From Bacteroidales bacterium (GTDB lineage Bacteria; Bacteroidota; Bacteroidia; Bacteroidales; UBA4417), in the NCBI GenBank assembly GCA_030654075.1, contig JAURYB010000079.1, positions 18,192 to 82,191 of the forward strand: a stretch of 64,000 nucleotides of DNA, written 5' to 3'. The notes below the pieces were generated by a model. The model had not been told where the DNA came from. It did not search any database and saw nothing but the letters and a program-made list of their open reading frames with translations. Shown in pieces: positions 24,825 to 33,866 of the stretch. The stretch's first letter is position 1. Every line of letters begins with the position of its first letter. Both the position numbers and the translations under genes were made by a program.

Positions 24825-26987
24825 ATGTCAAAAAAGAAACAAAATCCGCAGGCTAATGTAGCCCGCAACGAATTTACAAACAGGGTATTTAACCTGTTCT
24901 CGGAGAATTCCGAAAACTCATACAACTTCCGTCAAACTGCCTCGCAGCTTGGAATTACTGATAAACGCGAAAAGGACCAGGTCAGGTCCATCCTTGAGCA
25001 ACTTTGCATACAAGGTTCTCTGGTCGAAATGAACCGGGGGAAATATAAACTTAATCCGAAGCTAAAAACTGCGATTGCAAAAGCAAATACAGTTACCGGA
25101 ATCGTTGATATGAAAGCGACTGGCAAGGCCTATATTATAAGTCCTGACCTGCCTGAAGATGTATTTATCGAATCCAACAATACCAATCATGCGCTGAACG
25201 GTGATAAAGTAAAAGTTCACCTTTTCCCGAAACGCAAGGACAGAAGACCCGAAGGTGTGATTGTTGAAATAGTGGAACGTGCCAAGAAACAATTTGTCGG
25301 TATCGTTCACGTTTCAAAACGGTTCGCCTTCCTGGTGCCCGACAGTCAGCTTATAAATGTAGATATTTATATTCCGCTTACCGCGCTGAAAGGCGCAAAA
25401 CACGGACAGAAAGCGGTTGCCCTTATTACCGAATGGCCCGAAAAAGCTACCAACCCGATTGGTGAAATTATTCATGTACTTGGGCAGCCTGGTGATAACA
25501 ATGTGGAAATGAATGCCATACTGGCAGAATTTGATTTCCCGCTCGAATTCCCCAAAGCTGCCGAAGCAGAAGCAAAACGCATACAGAATGTAGTCTCGTC
25601 CGAAGAGTTAGCCAAACGCCGCGACTTCCGCGATATCTGGACCTGTACCATCGACCCGGTTGATGCCAAGGATTTCGACGATGCCCTTTCGCTGCAAAAG
25701 CTGCCTGACGGAAACTGGGAAGTCGGCGTTCATATTGCCGATGTTTCGCACTATGTAACTCCCGGAACTGCAATTGATACCGAAGCCTACGAACGAGGCA
25801 CATCCATTTACCTTGTTGACCGAACCATCCCGATGCTTCCCGAGCAGCTTTCGAACCTGGTTTGTTCGCTCAGGCCCGATGAGGAAAAACTTTGTTTCTC
25901 AGCTGTATTTAAACTGAATGATAAAGCTGAAATTCTGAACGAATGGTTCGGCCGTACGGTTATTAAATCGAACAGGCGTTACGCTTACGAGGAAGTACAG
26001 GTAATGATTGAAGGCGCCGAAGGTGATTTTAAAAACGAATTGATGACCTTGCATAACTTATCTTCGAAATTGCGTGAAGAACGTTTCAAGAAAGGTTCCA
26101 TAGCTTTTAAATCACAGGAAGTAAAATTTAAACTTGACGAAAAAGGCAAGCCGATCGGCGTGATGATTAAGGAACAAAAAGAAGCCAACTACCTGATCGA
26201 AGATTTTATGTTGCTGGCCAACCGCCGCGTTGCTGAAAAAATTGCCACAAAAAAGAATAAGGACGGCGAATCCAAAACCTTTGTTTACCGTATACACGAC
26301 GAACCAAATCCTGAAAAGCTGATCCGTTTTTCTGAATTTTTGAAAAAGCTAGGTTATGGATTTCAAACCACCAGCCGTAAAAGTATCACAAGCTCTTTCA
26401 ATTCTTTGTTTCAACAAATCCTTGGAAAAGGTGAGGAAAACATGATTGAAACCATTGCTATCCGTACCATGGCGAGGGCTGAGTACTCAACAGGAAACAT
26501 AGGTCACTACGGGCTTTCGTTTAAATATTACACGCACTTTACTTCACCTATCCGCCGCTATCCCGACCTCATGGTTCATCGCTTACTGCAGTGGTACCTG
26601 GATGAAAAGCCTAGCGCTTCACAGGAAGAATATGCTGAAAAATGCCAGCATTCGTCGGATATGGAACGCAAAGCCATGGAAGCCGAACGTGCCAGCGTAA
26701 AATACAAACAGGCTGAATACCTGATGGATAGAATAGGGGAGGAGTTCGACGGTTTGATTTCGGGCGTAAGCAAATGGGGAATATTTGTTGAACTTACCGA
26801 AAGCAAATGCGAAGGCATGGTTTCGCTCAGGCTGATGAACGACGACTTCTATTATCTCGACGAAGAAAACTACAGGATCATCGGGCAACGCTGGGGAAAA
26901 ATCTACCGCCTCGGCGATAATATCCGAATCAAGGTTAAGAAAATTGATCTGCAGAAGAAACAGATGGATTTTGATTTGGTGAGATAG
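24825..26987 (+). CDS. rnr: Ribonuclease R
   Basis: Processive 3'-to-5' exoribonuclease of 720 residues. It has an N-terminal winged-helix-like region (FNFRQTASQLGITDKREKDQVRSIL-type), two cold-shock domains, and the RNB catalytic domain with the acidic cluster in CTIDPVDAKDFDDALSL. GVHIADVSHYVTPGT, YERGTSIYLVDRTIPMLPEQLSN and HYGLSFKYYTHFTSPIRRYPDLMVHR follow. A C-terminal S1 domain (FDGLISGVSKWGIFVELTESKCEGMVSL) completes the RNase R plan. It works in mRNA and rRNA decay. It is monocistronic; a weak hairpin (27015-27051) lies after the stop codon. Confidence 0.96.
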   Translation: MSKKKQNPQANVARNEFTNRVFNLFSENSENSYNFRQTASQLGITDKREKDQVRSILEQLCIQGSLVEMNRGKYKLNPKLKTAIAKANTVTGIVDMKATGKAYIISPDLPEDVFIESNNTNHALNGDKVKVHLFPKRKDRRPEGVIVEIVERAKKQFVGIVHVSKRFAFLVPDSQLINVDIYIPLTALKGAKHGQKAVALITEWPEKATNPIGEIIHVLGQPGDNNVEMNAILAEFDFPLEFPKAAEAEAKRIQNVVSSEELAKRRDFRDIWTCTIDPVDAKDFDDALSLQKLPDGNWEVGVHIADVSHYVTPGTAIDTEAYERGTSIYLVDRTIPMLPEQLSNLVCSLRPDEEKLCFSAVFKLNDKAEILNEWFGRTVIKSNRRYAYEEVQVMIEGAEGDFKNELMTLHNLSSKLREERFKKGSIAFKSQEVKFKLDEKGKPIGVMIKEQKEANYLIEDFMLLANRRVAEKIATKKNKDGESKTFVYRIHDEPNPEKLIRFSEFLKKLGYGFQTTSRKSITSSFNSLFQQILGKGEENMIETIAIRTMARAEYSTGNIGHYGLSFKYYTHFTSPIRRYPDLMVHRLLQWYLDEKPSASQEEYAEKCQHSSDMERKAMEAERASVKYKQAEYLMDRIGEEFDGLISGVSKWGIFVELTESKCEGMVSLRLMNDDFYYLDEENYRIIGQRWGKIYRLGDNIRIKVKKIDLQKKQMDFDLVR

Positions 26988-27014
26988 TAAATTATTAACC
27001 AGTAACTACTTCAT

Positions 27015-27051
27015 TAAGTGGGGATTTCATAAATTTTGAAATCCTCACTTA
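27015..27051 (+). terminator. Hairpin after rnr, possible terminator
   Basis: Stem TAAGTGGGGATTTC / GAAATCCTCACTTA with one G-T pair, 28 bases after the rnr stop. No strong T-run follows, so termination is uncertain. Confidence 0.4.
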
Positions 27052-27074
27052 ACGTTTGTAAGTCAACATTATTT

Positions 27075-27106
27075 TTTGCATTAAGTATAATTAAATTATA
27101 TATTTG
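27075..27106 (+). promoter_or_regulatory. Promoter TTTG-N20-TATATTTG of the zinc-ribbon cluster
   Basis: TTTG at 27075-27078 and TATATTTG at 27099-27106, spaced 20 bases. The leader to the ATG at 27192 would be about 80 bases. Confidence 0.65.
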
Positions 27107-27191
27107 CTTCTCTTCATTTTTTGTTTCTTGCTTTTGATGGAATTACGTGTTCTGAACAAATAATAATCATTAACCACAAAACAAAACGCTT

Positions 27192-28013
27192 ATGAAATTC
27201 TGTCCGAATTGCGGCGCAGAGCTGAAACCGGAAGCCAAATTCTGTGCAGCCTGCGGAACACCTATTGCTGTTGCACCACCTCCAGTACAAGCACCACCTC
27301 CTCCGGCACAACAAGCATCTCCTCCTCCAGTTTACCAGCAACAACAAGAGCCGGTGTATGAGCAGGCCAGGGAAGCGTCAAATGCCTTTAAAGAAGCTAT
27401 TTCAGGAAACACCAACATTGTTCAGCGCGTTATCAATATTATTACCAAACCTAAGGAGGAATGGCGTGTAATAGCATCTGAACGACCAAATGCAATGAAA
27501 CTTATTGGTGGCTACGCCCTTATACTTGCACTTATACCTGCTCTCTCCGCATTTATTAAATATGGTATAATTGGCTTTTCCTTCATGGGATACACATCCA
27601 GAAGTATCTCTTCAGGAATTCAGACCGGGCTAATACAATTACTTTCGGCCGTTATCGGAGTTTACCTGCTGGCATGGGTAATTGACTTGTTGGCACCCTC
27701 GTTTGAATCGGAGAAAAATTTCGGCCGTTCACTTCAGTTAGCCGTATATGCCTCAACGCCGCAATGGGTAGCCGGTATACTATTGCTTCTTTCAACTACT
27801 ATGAGTATGCTGATCATGGTGATCGGGCTGTATGCCATTTATTTGCTTGCAGTTGGTATGCCCATCATGAAAAATACATCAAAAGATAAAGTAGTTGGTT
27901 ATGTAGCTCTAACTATTGTGGCCATGATTGTTATAGCACTTGTAATGGCATTGATACTTGGTGCTATACTTGGACTTTTCTTTGCCGGAAGTATGAGTGG
28001 GTTTGGATTATAG
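27192..28013 (+). CDS. Zinc-ribbon Yip1-like membrane protein
   Basis: The 273-residue protein begins with a double-CxxC zinc ribbon (CPNCGAELKPEAKFCAACG, residues 4-22), then a Pro/Gln-rich linker (about 27-55), an amphipathic segment (VQRVINIITKPKEEWRVIASE) and four or five membrane segments with the look of the Yip1 domain (PKEEW motif before the first segment). Yip1-like proteins are poorly understood in bacteria. It is the first of three consecutive plus-strand genes whose products start with the same ribbon, and is transcribed from a strong promoter at 27075-27106. Confidence 0.8.
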   Translation: MKFCPNCGAELKPEAKFCAACGTPIAVAPPPVQAPPPPAQQASPPPVYQQQQEPVYEQAREASNAFKEAISGNTNIVQRVINIITKPKEEWRVIASERPNAMKLIGGYALILALIPALSAFIKYGIIGFSFMGYTSRSISSGIQTGLIQLLSAVIGVYLLAWVIDLLAPSFESEKNFGRSLQLAVYASTPQWVAGILLLLSTTMSMLIMVIGLYAIYLLAVGMPIMKNTSKDKVVGYVALTIVAMIVIALVMALILGAILGLFFAGSMSGFGL

Positions 28014-28184
28014 CTATCTTTCGAAAAATGAATTTTGTCAGAAAAGCCTTTCTGGAAAATACCCGATCATTCTGGAAAATGCAGGATAGGTTTTTCTTAT
28101 AATGTTTATTTAAAACCAATTAAACATGAAACGGGCTGTCAATTATTTGTCACACACAGGGATGATTATTTATGGCGAGTTCCA

Positions 28185-28200
28185 TCCCAATACATCGGGA
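28185..28200. repeat. TCCCAATACATCGGGA palindrome-like element
   Basis: A 16-base imperfect palindrome in the 221-base gap before the triple zinc-ribbon gene. It may be a single copy of a REP-like element. A 60-codon TTG-started frame over this gap looks non-coding. Confidence 0.35.
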
Positions 28201-28234
28201 CAATTAATGACCCGTAAAAAATAAATAATAACAC

Positions 28235-29515
28235 ATGAAATTTTGCCCCCAATGCGGAACAACATTCGAGTCTGATGCGCGATTTTGCCTGGAATGTGGT
28301 TTTGACAGATACTCGGTTGAACCGGGCGTAACTGAAACTACGGCTGAACCGGGCGTGAAAGTCTCCGAAACACCTCCAACACCGGTAACTCCTGTATCTC
28401 TTCCAAAATCACAAATGGAAGCCATACCACGCTGCCCGCAATGTTCTCATGAGCTGGTTATAAATGATCGTTTTTGCCAGGAGTGTGGTTTCGATACCTC
28501 GGTCAGCATGATTACTGCCACAGAAGTTTCACATTCCATTCAACAACCCCAAACGAAAGAAACGTTTCCTTCTAATCGTGATACGGAAGAACCTGTTTCG
28601 CCTCCGGTTAAGAAGCAATTCTGTCAGCAATGTGGCTCAGGTATCGACATTGGCAAACGTTTCTGCCAGGAATGCGGATTTGACACACTATCCGGACAAA
28701 AGGCAGATGCACTAAATCCGGAGCCGGTTTATCTTTCACCCGTTGTTGAAACACCGACACCGGCAAAGCCCGTTATTCTACCTATTTCGCCTGAACCTTT
28801 CCGTTCAGCGGCACCTGTATCTGCAAGTCCTTTTGGAACCCGAGAACCAGCACAACATCAAAAAGGAAAGAAAACCTGGCTCTGGATAGTACTTATTATA
28901 CTCGGTGCTGGTGCACTGGGAACAGCCGGTTGGTTTGGTTATAACAAGTATTTTGCACCTACGTATGATACTAATACAGATGTTAATACAAATGTCAAGC
29001 CAATGAGCCTGATGGACCAGGAATTGGCAAAGCAAAAAGCAAAAGCACAAAACCAGGGTACACCTCAGGGTACAACCAGTCCACGTGCTGATGAATCGCA
29101 AGAAGCCCCAGAAAATGATATGATACCTCAGAATGATATAATATCTCAGGTTATTCTGGAAGTTGGCCGTAAGGAAGTGCCAAAAAACAAAAATCCGAAA
29201 AATCCTGCTAAACTTTCGATTCGAAAAGCCACCATGATCACCCGGATTACTACCGACCATTACAATGATGGTATGGGAACAGCACGCGGAGGTATAATAA
29301 CCATCATGGATCATAACGGCATTAATATCGGCAGGTACAAGGCTTTAGGAAAGACAGGTAAAAATGCTACACCAAGTGCCAAATGGGTAGCCGAGCCCAA
29401 TATAATGCTCGATAAAGGTACCTACTTAATTGGGGATTCTGAACCGGCCACCTGGTCAAAAACTTTTATCGGTAATAACGGATTTATTGTAGTTGAAGGG
29501 TATGAAATAGAGTAG
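28235..29515 (+). CDS. Triple zinc-ribbon single-pass membrane protein
   Basis: The 426-residue protein has three double-CxxC zinc ribbons with Cys at 4/7/18/21, 67/70/81/84 and 130/133/144/147, each ending in CGFD-like sequence and separated by Pro/Thr-rich linkers. A membrane segment (about 214-236, WLWIVLIILGAGALGTAGWFG) is followed by an Asn/Asp/Gln-rich linker and a C-terminal domain of about 110 residues (IRKATMITRITTDHYNDG to the end) of no recognised family. With ribbons in the cytoplasm, the C-terminal domain would be outside. Linkers with no similarity between ribbons suggest the ribbons were duplicated as modules. Confidence 0.8.
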   Translation: MKFCPQCGTTFESDARFCLECGFDRYSVEPGVTETTAEPGVKVSETPPTPVTPVSLPKSQMEAIPRCPQCSHELVINDRFCQECGFDTSVSMITATEVSHSIQQPQTKETFPSNRDTEEPVSPPVKKQFCQQCGSGIDIGKRFCQECGFDTLSGQKADALNPEPVYLSPVVETPTPAKPVILPISPEPFRSAAPVSASPFGTREPAQHQKGKKTWLWIVLIILGAGALGTAGWFGYNKYFAPTYDTNTDVNTNVKPMSLMDQELAKQKAKAQNQGTPQGTTSPRADESQEAPENDMIPQNDIISQVILEVGRKEVPKNKNPKNPAKLSIRKATMITRITTDHYNDGMGTARGGIITIMDHNGINIGRYKALGKTGKNATPSAKWVAEPNIMLDKGTYLIGDSEPATWSKTFIGNNGFIVVEGYEIE

Positions 29516-29548
29516 GGATTGGGGATTGGGCTTTAGGGATTAGAGGTT
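29514..29548. repeat. G-rich GGGATTG/GGGATTA short repeat
   Basis: Degenerate tandem units GGGATTG, GGGCTTT, GGGATTA starting at the stop codon of the preceding gene. Same kind as 9207-9240. Confidence 0.4.
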
Positions 29549-29663
29549 ATTCTCAGGCAAATTCCTGCAAGAAAATCGGGCTGGATTCCACTATTCGTCT
29601 TACAATCCAAGAATGACGTTTTACGATTAACAAATAACGATTAACCATTCTAAACACAAGAAT

Positions 29664-30557
29664 ATGGCATTTTGTAGTAACTGCGGAACCCGCATGATTG
29701 AGGGTACTGCCTTTTGTCCAGAGTGTGGGACTAAAAACGTAATTGCAGGAGCACAGCCGCAACAAGGAGCTGCTCCTGCCTTTGTTCCACCTCCACCGCC
29801 TCCGGCTCACGCGGCATATCAGCCTCAGCCACAGGCTCCACCTCCCCAACCACAAAACGCTCCCGCTCATTTTAAAGCCATTCAATTTGAAGTTGTTGAA
29901 AAGGAAACCTTGAAATTTTTAAAAGCTGAATTCGAAAACAGCGCAGTGCGCTACGAATCAGGTGGCATGTATTATATGCAAGGTAACCTGGACCTGGAAG
30001 CAAACCTTCCTTCAGCCGGTGGTTTCCTGAAATCGATGGTTACCCGCGAAAGCGTCGTAAAACCAGTAATACGTGGCAGCGGAACTGTGTGGTTCGAGCC
30101 AACATTTGGTAATTTTACTGTCATGGAACTAAAGGGCGATGAATGGATTCTTGACAAAGGTGCTTACTATGCCTCTGAAATGGGTATTGAAATAGGCTCA
30201 TTTACCAATAAATCGATATCCGGACTTTTTTCAGGTGAAGGATTCTTCCAAACTAAAGTTGCCGGAACCGGAAAAGTGGTTATCTTTTCGAATGGCCCGC
30301 TCGAAACCATTGAGTTGAATAATGGAAAACTGGTTGTTGATGGTTCATTTGCCGTAGCACGCCAGTCAAGTGTTCAGCTAACTGTTTCAAAAGCAAACAA
30401 AGGAATATTTGGATCTATGATTTCGGGCGAAGGCATTGTAAGTACATTTACAGGAACAGGCAAAGTGCTGATAGCGCCGGCTGCCAATAAATACATTACT
30501 ATGATAAATTATTTATCTAGTATTCATCACCGGGTAATGCAGATCAAGAATTCGTAA
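29664..30557 (+). CDS. Zinc-ribbon AIM24 family protein
   Basis: The 297-residue protein has an N-terminal zinc ribbon (CSNCGTRMIEGTAFCPECG), a Pro/Ala-rich linker (about 30-70), then an AIM24/TRAP-like beta-rich domain of about 220 residues (FEVVEKETLKFLKAEF, GGMYYMQGNLDLEANLP, VVKPVIRGSGTVWFEP, GEGFFQTKVAGTGKVVIFS). AIM24 proteins are stress- or membrane-related with unclear function. No membrane segment is seen. It shares its N-terminal ribbon with the two preceding genes and is about 150 bases from them. Confidence 0.85.
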   Translation: MAFCSNCGTRMIEGTAFCPECGTKNVIAGAQPQQGAAPAFVPPPPPPAHAAYQPQPQAPPPQPQNAPAHFKAIQFEVVEKETLKFLKAEFENSAVRYESGGMYYMQGNLDLEANLPSAGGFLKSMVTRESVVKPVIRGSGTVWFEPTFGNFTVMELKGDEWILDKGAYYASEMGIEIGSFTNKSISGLFSGEGFFQTKVAGTGKVVIFSNGPLETIELNNGKLVVDGSFAVARQSSVQLTVSKANKGIFGSMISGEGIVSTFTGTGKVLIAPAANKYITMINYLSSIHHRVMQIKNS

Positions 30558-30613
30558 AACAGCATTTCCCAGTTTGTATTTTTTTCAATATTTAGTTATT
30601 GAAAACCAGGGTA

Positions 30614-31204
30614 TTAGTTTCCAAGGAAGGTGATTTTCCACAATCCGCGAAAATCACCTTCTTTATAGCCTGTGGCTAAGTCGTTGGGATACTTTTGCCT
30701 GATGATCTCCAACGTTTTGGTATCAACTTCTTTTCCCGGGCTTCCATGACATTTGAGACACGCGGGCATCGCAATTTTTATCGGTTTATAATACACCATA
30801 CGCCCGTTTTCCGAAATCACAACTGGATTCATGACGTTTGATGAAATCATTTTTGCAGAAACTTCCTTATCCGTAGCGGATGGCTTGTTAGCTGGGTTCC
30901 GGTATTTATCCGAGATTCTTTGTATCCGGCAATTATAGTCTCCGGCCAGTGAATCAGTTAGTGGCATGGCGTGCACATTACAAAACGTAACAGCATTACC
31001 TGGTCCTCCGGCCTTCATGGCTATCATCACATTTGCCAGTAATAATTTCTGAACCCTGGCAGTTATAGTATCTCCTTGTTTCAGAATATCTGCCGTGTCT
31101 GTAACTTTTCCGGTATCGGGAGCTTTCTGTTGCCTGTTATTGCAGGAGGTGAAGAACAGAATCAACAGAATTGACAGTGCAATGATAAAATTAACGTTTG
31201 CCAT
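30614..31204 (-). CDS. DUF3365 (Tll0287-like) heme-binding lipoprotein
   Basis: The 196-residue protein has a lipoprotein signal with lipobox Cys at residue 21 (ILFFTSC) and a single c-type heme motif CLKCHGSPG near residue 147, the layout of DUF3365 sensor-type cytochromes. The preceding RISDKYRNPANKPSATD and MVYYKPIKIAMPACLKC stretches match that family. It likely binds heme outside the inner membrane for redox or gas sensing. A TAACTTTG promoter element lies at 31232-31239. Cytochrome c maturation genes are not nearby. Confidence 0.85.
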   Translation of the reverse strand: MANVNFIIALSILLILFFTSCNNRQQKAPDTGKVTDTADILKQGDTITARVQKLLLANVMIAMKAGGPGNAVTFCNVHAMPLTDSLAGDYNCRIQRISDKYRNPANKPSATDKEVSAKMISSNVMNPVVISENGRMVYYKPIKIAMPACLKCHGSPGKEVDTKTLEIIRQKYPNDLATGYKEGDFRGLWKITFLGN

Positions 31205-31231
31205 GATATTTCGGATTTAATTTTGAAATCA

Positions 31232-31239
31232 CAAAGTTA
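31232..31239 (-). promoter_or_regulatory. -7 element TAACTTTG for the DUF3365 gene
   Basis: Perfect TAnnTTTG on the minus strand, 27 bases before the start codon. Confidence 0.45.
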
Positions 31240-31283
31240 ACACATCTTTACGAAGCGATCCTTAAATCTACAATCAGTCTTTC

Positions 31284-31745
31284 TCATTCATTCTTTGAGG
31301 TAAATTGATCACTTTCCTTTTTCTTCAGGAAGTAAAAGAAGCACAGATAAAAAATTGATAGTGAAAAAAGGTTAACGACAAGCATGCTTATGAACCCGCT
31401 TCCAAAAACGAATAGAATTGAGCCTAAAAGCAAAATGATATTCGAAATTAAGGCCTTCGCCAAAGCTTTGAAACGAACAGAATCAAGATATTCCGATTCA
31501 ATTTTTTCCTTCGAGAAAACAATCAGACCTAAACCGGAAGTAAGTAAAAAAAGAACCAGTTCATCGGCAAAGTTTGTACTGAATATTACAAACATTTTGG
31601 TTTCGAGAAACGAAGAAAACACAGCAAAAACAGGCATTGTGAACCTGAAATCGAACCACAGGTAAAGCACGGCAAAAATCACACCAATGAAAGCCAGTAA
31701 CATACCTACAAATTTCCACGGGTAGGGCAAAAGCAGATTTTTCAT
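31284..31745 (-). CDS. Hypothetical membrane protein
   Basis: A 153-residue protein with four predicted membrane segments (about 9-30, 50-70 with acidic DELVLFLLTSGLGLIVF, 90-112, 115-135) and a basic, Lys/Glu-rich C-terminus. No family recognised. It starts 42 bases after the stop of the radical SAM gene on the same strand, so the two are probably co-transcribed. Confidence 0.65.
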   Translation of the reverse strand: MKNLLLPYPWKFVGMLLAFIGVIFAVLYLWFDFRFTMPVFAVFSSFLETKMFVIFSTNFADELVLFLLTSGLGLIVFSKEKIESEYLDSVRFKALAKALISNIILLLGSILFVFGSGFISMLVVNLFSLSIFYLCFFYFLKKKESDQFTSKNE

Positions 31746-31787
31746 TCGTTGTCACAACTTGGTTAACAAAACTTATCTGGGGCAACC

Positions 31788-33047
31788 TTATAATTTTTCC
31801 TTATAAAGCAGGTACCGTTTAAACAAAGCAATTTTCTTTTTCTCTTTTTGCGGCATTTCCTGAAACAGCGAATCAGCAACGGGTTTCCAGCCTATAGCCA
31901 GGGGTTTTGTTTTATCGGCCAGTTGCTTCATACTTTCAGGATTTTGCAAATGTGTGGAGTGTACCCCATTTGATTCCGAAAGATACCGGAGAACCTCTGG
32001 AGTGTCCATAATAGGGCAGGGGCGGTGTGGATTTTTTGAAAAAGGTTTCGCTTTCCGGAAATGCCTGAAAAAAGGTGAAGCCAATGCCTCGGGAAGTGAT
32101 TTTTCGTTAATATTCACATCCGAATAATGAAAAAATGAACACGGCTCCAGGTCACCATTTGAGTTGATATGAGCAAACTCGTTGCCTGCAGCCACGCATC
32201 CGAAGGCCATATGGCCCATATGTGCAAAGTCAATTATCGTAAACCGGTGCTTTAGCATATAGGCTTCAATCCGTTGCTTGACCTCGGCCCTCTCTGCTGC
32301 ATTCAGGCACAGGCTTACATCGGCGCCACTGCCTATTGGAATGTAATTAAACATCCAGCCAATCCAGGCTCCTTTTTCACGCATGAAATCAAGAAACTCA
32401 TCACTGGATATTTCTTTCCAGTTTTTTGAATGGTAGCACACAGAAAAGCCAAACGCTATATCGCGCTTTTTAAGAATGTCCATGGTTGCCAATACCTTGT
32501 CGTACGTGCCTTTTCCACGGCGGAAATCGGTGGCATCGCGAAAACCCTCGATGCTTAAAAATGCATTCAGGTTGCCCAAAACTGCCATTTCATCAGCAAA
32601 AGCCTCGTCGATAAGTGTGCCATTTGTAAACATGTTATAAGGTAGCTTACTATGTTTACGGCATAATTTCAGTATATCGTCCTTACGCATCATTGGTTCG
32701 CCACCACTGAAAACGATACTGTTAATACCCAGTTTTCGCGCATCAGTAAGTACTTCGTCAAGCTTTTCGTACGAAAGTTCGCTTTTTTTATCGTAATCTG
32801 CTGCCCAGCAGCCGGTACAATGAAGGTTGCAGGCACTGGTAGGATCGATAAGTAAATTAAGCGGAATGGAAAAGTTATATTTCCACTGCAGCCATTTCCT
32901 TTTTATGGCATCAGAAATGCCATTGATAACAAGTAACGAAAAGAGACTGCGGGCTTCAAAAAACTTATAGCTCCGATATATATAATCTTTGTGATGCGGA
33001 TATTTAGGTATTTCCCTTTTCTCACCCTGAATGGTTAAATATCTCAT
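31788..33047 (-). CDS. Radical SAM protein with Cys-rich C-terminal region
   Basis: The 419-residue enzyme has the 4Fe-4S/SAM motif at Cys73, Cys77, Cys80 (SACNLHCTGCW), then GGEPMMRKDDIL as the SAM-binding GGE motif. C-terminal cysteines (FGCVAAGNEFAHINSNGDLEPCSFFH, HRPCPIMD) look like a SPASM/twitch-like auxiliary cluster region. An N-terminal extension of about 60 residues (YIYRSYKFFEARSLFSLLVINGISDAIKRKWLQWK) precedes the core. The substrate is unknown. Members of this group are found beside membrane proteins in Bacteroidota and clostridia; the four-segment membrane protein downstream fits this. Confidence 0.85.
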   Translation of the reverse strand: MRYLTIQGEKREIPKYPHHKDYIYRSYKFFEARSLFSLLVINGISDAIKRKWLQWKYNFSIPLNLLIDPTSACNLHCTGCWAADYDKKSELSYEKLDEVLTDARKLGINSIVFSGGEPMMRKDDILKLCRKHSKLPYNMFTNGTLIDEAFADEMAVLGNLNAFLSIEGFRDATDFRRGKGTYDKVLATMDILKKRDIAFGFSVCYHSKNWKEISSDEFLDFMREKGAWIGWMFNYIPIGSGADVSLCLNAAERAEVKQRIEAYMLKHRFTIIDFAHMGHMAFGCVAAGNEFAHINSNGDLEPCSFFHYSDVNINEKSLPEALASPFFRHFRKAKPFSKNPHRPCPIMDTPEVLRYLSESNGVHSTHLQNPESMKQLADKTKPLAIGWKPVADSLFQEMPQKEKKKIALFKRYLLYKEKL

Positions 33048-33076
33048 ATACCGCCTTTTAGTTTTACTTGTGTAAA

Positions 33077-33730
33077 TTAGTTTTCCGCGCTGTTATAAAT
33101 AGGGAATGTGGCGGCGGTGCCGTCGTCGAGAGTGAATTTAACACCCACAAGTCCGAATTTGTGATTCGCTACATATGTTATTTTCGAAATGCCTCCCGAT
33201 TTAAGATAACTGGGGGTTTCCTCCACCTGAATTACTTTTATCAGCATAAAACCATAAGGATAGTCGTCAAGACCGGTTTTTGCAACAACCGTTCTCACCT
33301 TGCCTGTTGATCCAATCGGGTAGGTATCGCCAACATTAGAATCGTATTTAACCCAAATACCTGCTCCCGGTCCGGTTTTTAACTCAACGCCTTCCTTAGT
33401 TACTTTAAAATCCATACCACTGGTTGTAACTTTATCTCCCACAACAGAGATACCCGGTATATTGGCAACCAGGTTTTTAAGTATATCGTTTTTAACTGTA
33501 GCGCTTCCCCTGTATGTCGATATACCGCTATTCAAAGCAATTACCGATGCCGAAAAATTACTCACACCAGCTATTTCTGCTGAACTTGATTCGGTAACAG
33601 CGTCTACTTCACCAATGGCGGACTGATCGCCGCCTAAAGTACCGGGATCATCCTTATTAAACAGATCCTCACACGACATGCACATCACAATCAAGGTTAT
33701 GCCAAAAAGAGAAACTAACAGCTTTTTCAT
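33077..33730 (-). CDS. Hypothetical lipoprotein
   Basis: A 217-residue product with lipobox Cys20 (LIVMCMSCEDLFNKDDPG) and a Gly/Asp-rich mature start, which in Bacteroidota can act as a surface-export signal. The rest is beta-rich (FKVTKEGVELKTGPGAGIWVKYDS, VRTVVAKTGLDDYPYGFMLIKVIQVEE). No family recognised. Promoter element TATATTTG at 33780-33787. Confidence 0.7.
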   Translation of the reverse strand: MKKLLVSLFGITLIVMCMSCEDLFNKDDPGTLGGDQSAIGEVDAVTESSSAEIAGVSNFSASVIALNSGISTYRGSATVKNDILKNLVANIPGISVVGDKVTTSGMDFKVTKEGVELKTGPGAGIWVKYDSNVGDTYPIGSTGKVRTVVAKTGLDDYPYGFMLIKVIQVEETPSYLKSGGISKITYVANHKFGLVGVKFTLDDGTAATFPIYNSAEN

Positions 33731-33779
33731 AATTTTAGGTTTTAGAGTAACTATATTACTAATCGAGTTATGGTATATA

Positions 33780-33787
33780 CAAATATA
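33780..33787 (-). promoter_or_regulatory. -7 element TATATTTG for the lipoprotein gene
   Basis: Perfect TAnnTTTG on the minus strand, 49 bases before the start codon. Confidence 0.45.
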
Positions 33788-33866
33788 TGATGATATTGCT
33801 CAGATTCACAACATTATTTTTAATTATTCTTTTTAAAAATAAATCTGTTTTATACTACCATATCGG

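Noticed and set aside
28035..28217. A 60-codon frame between the first two zinc-ribbon genes
   Set aside because: TTG start, no ribosome site, overlaps a palindromic element, residue pattern unlike a folded protein.
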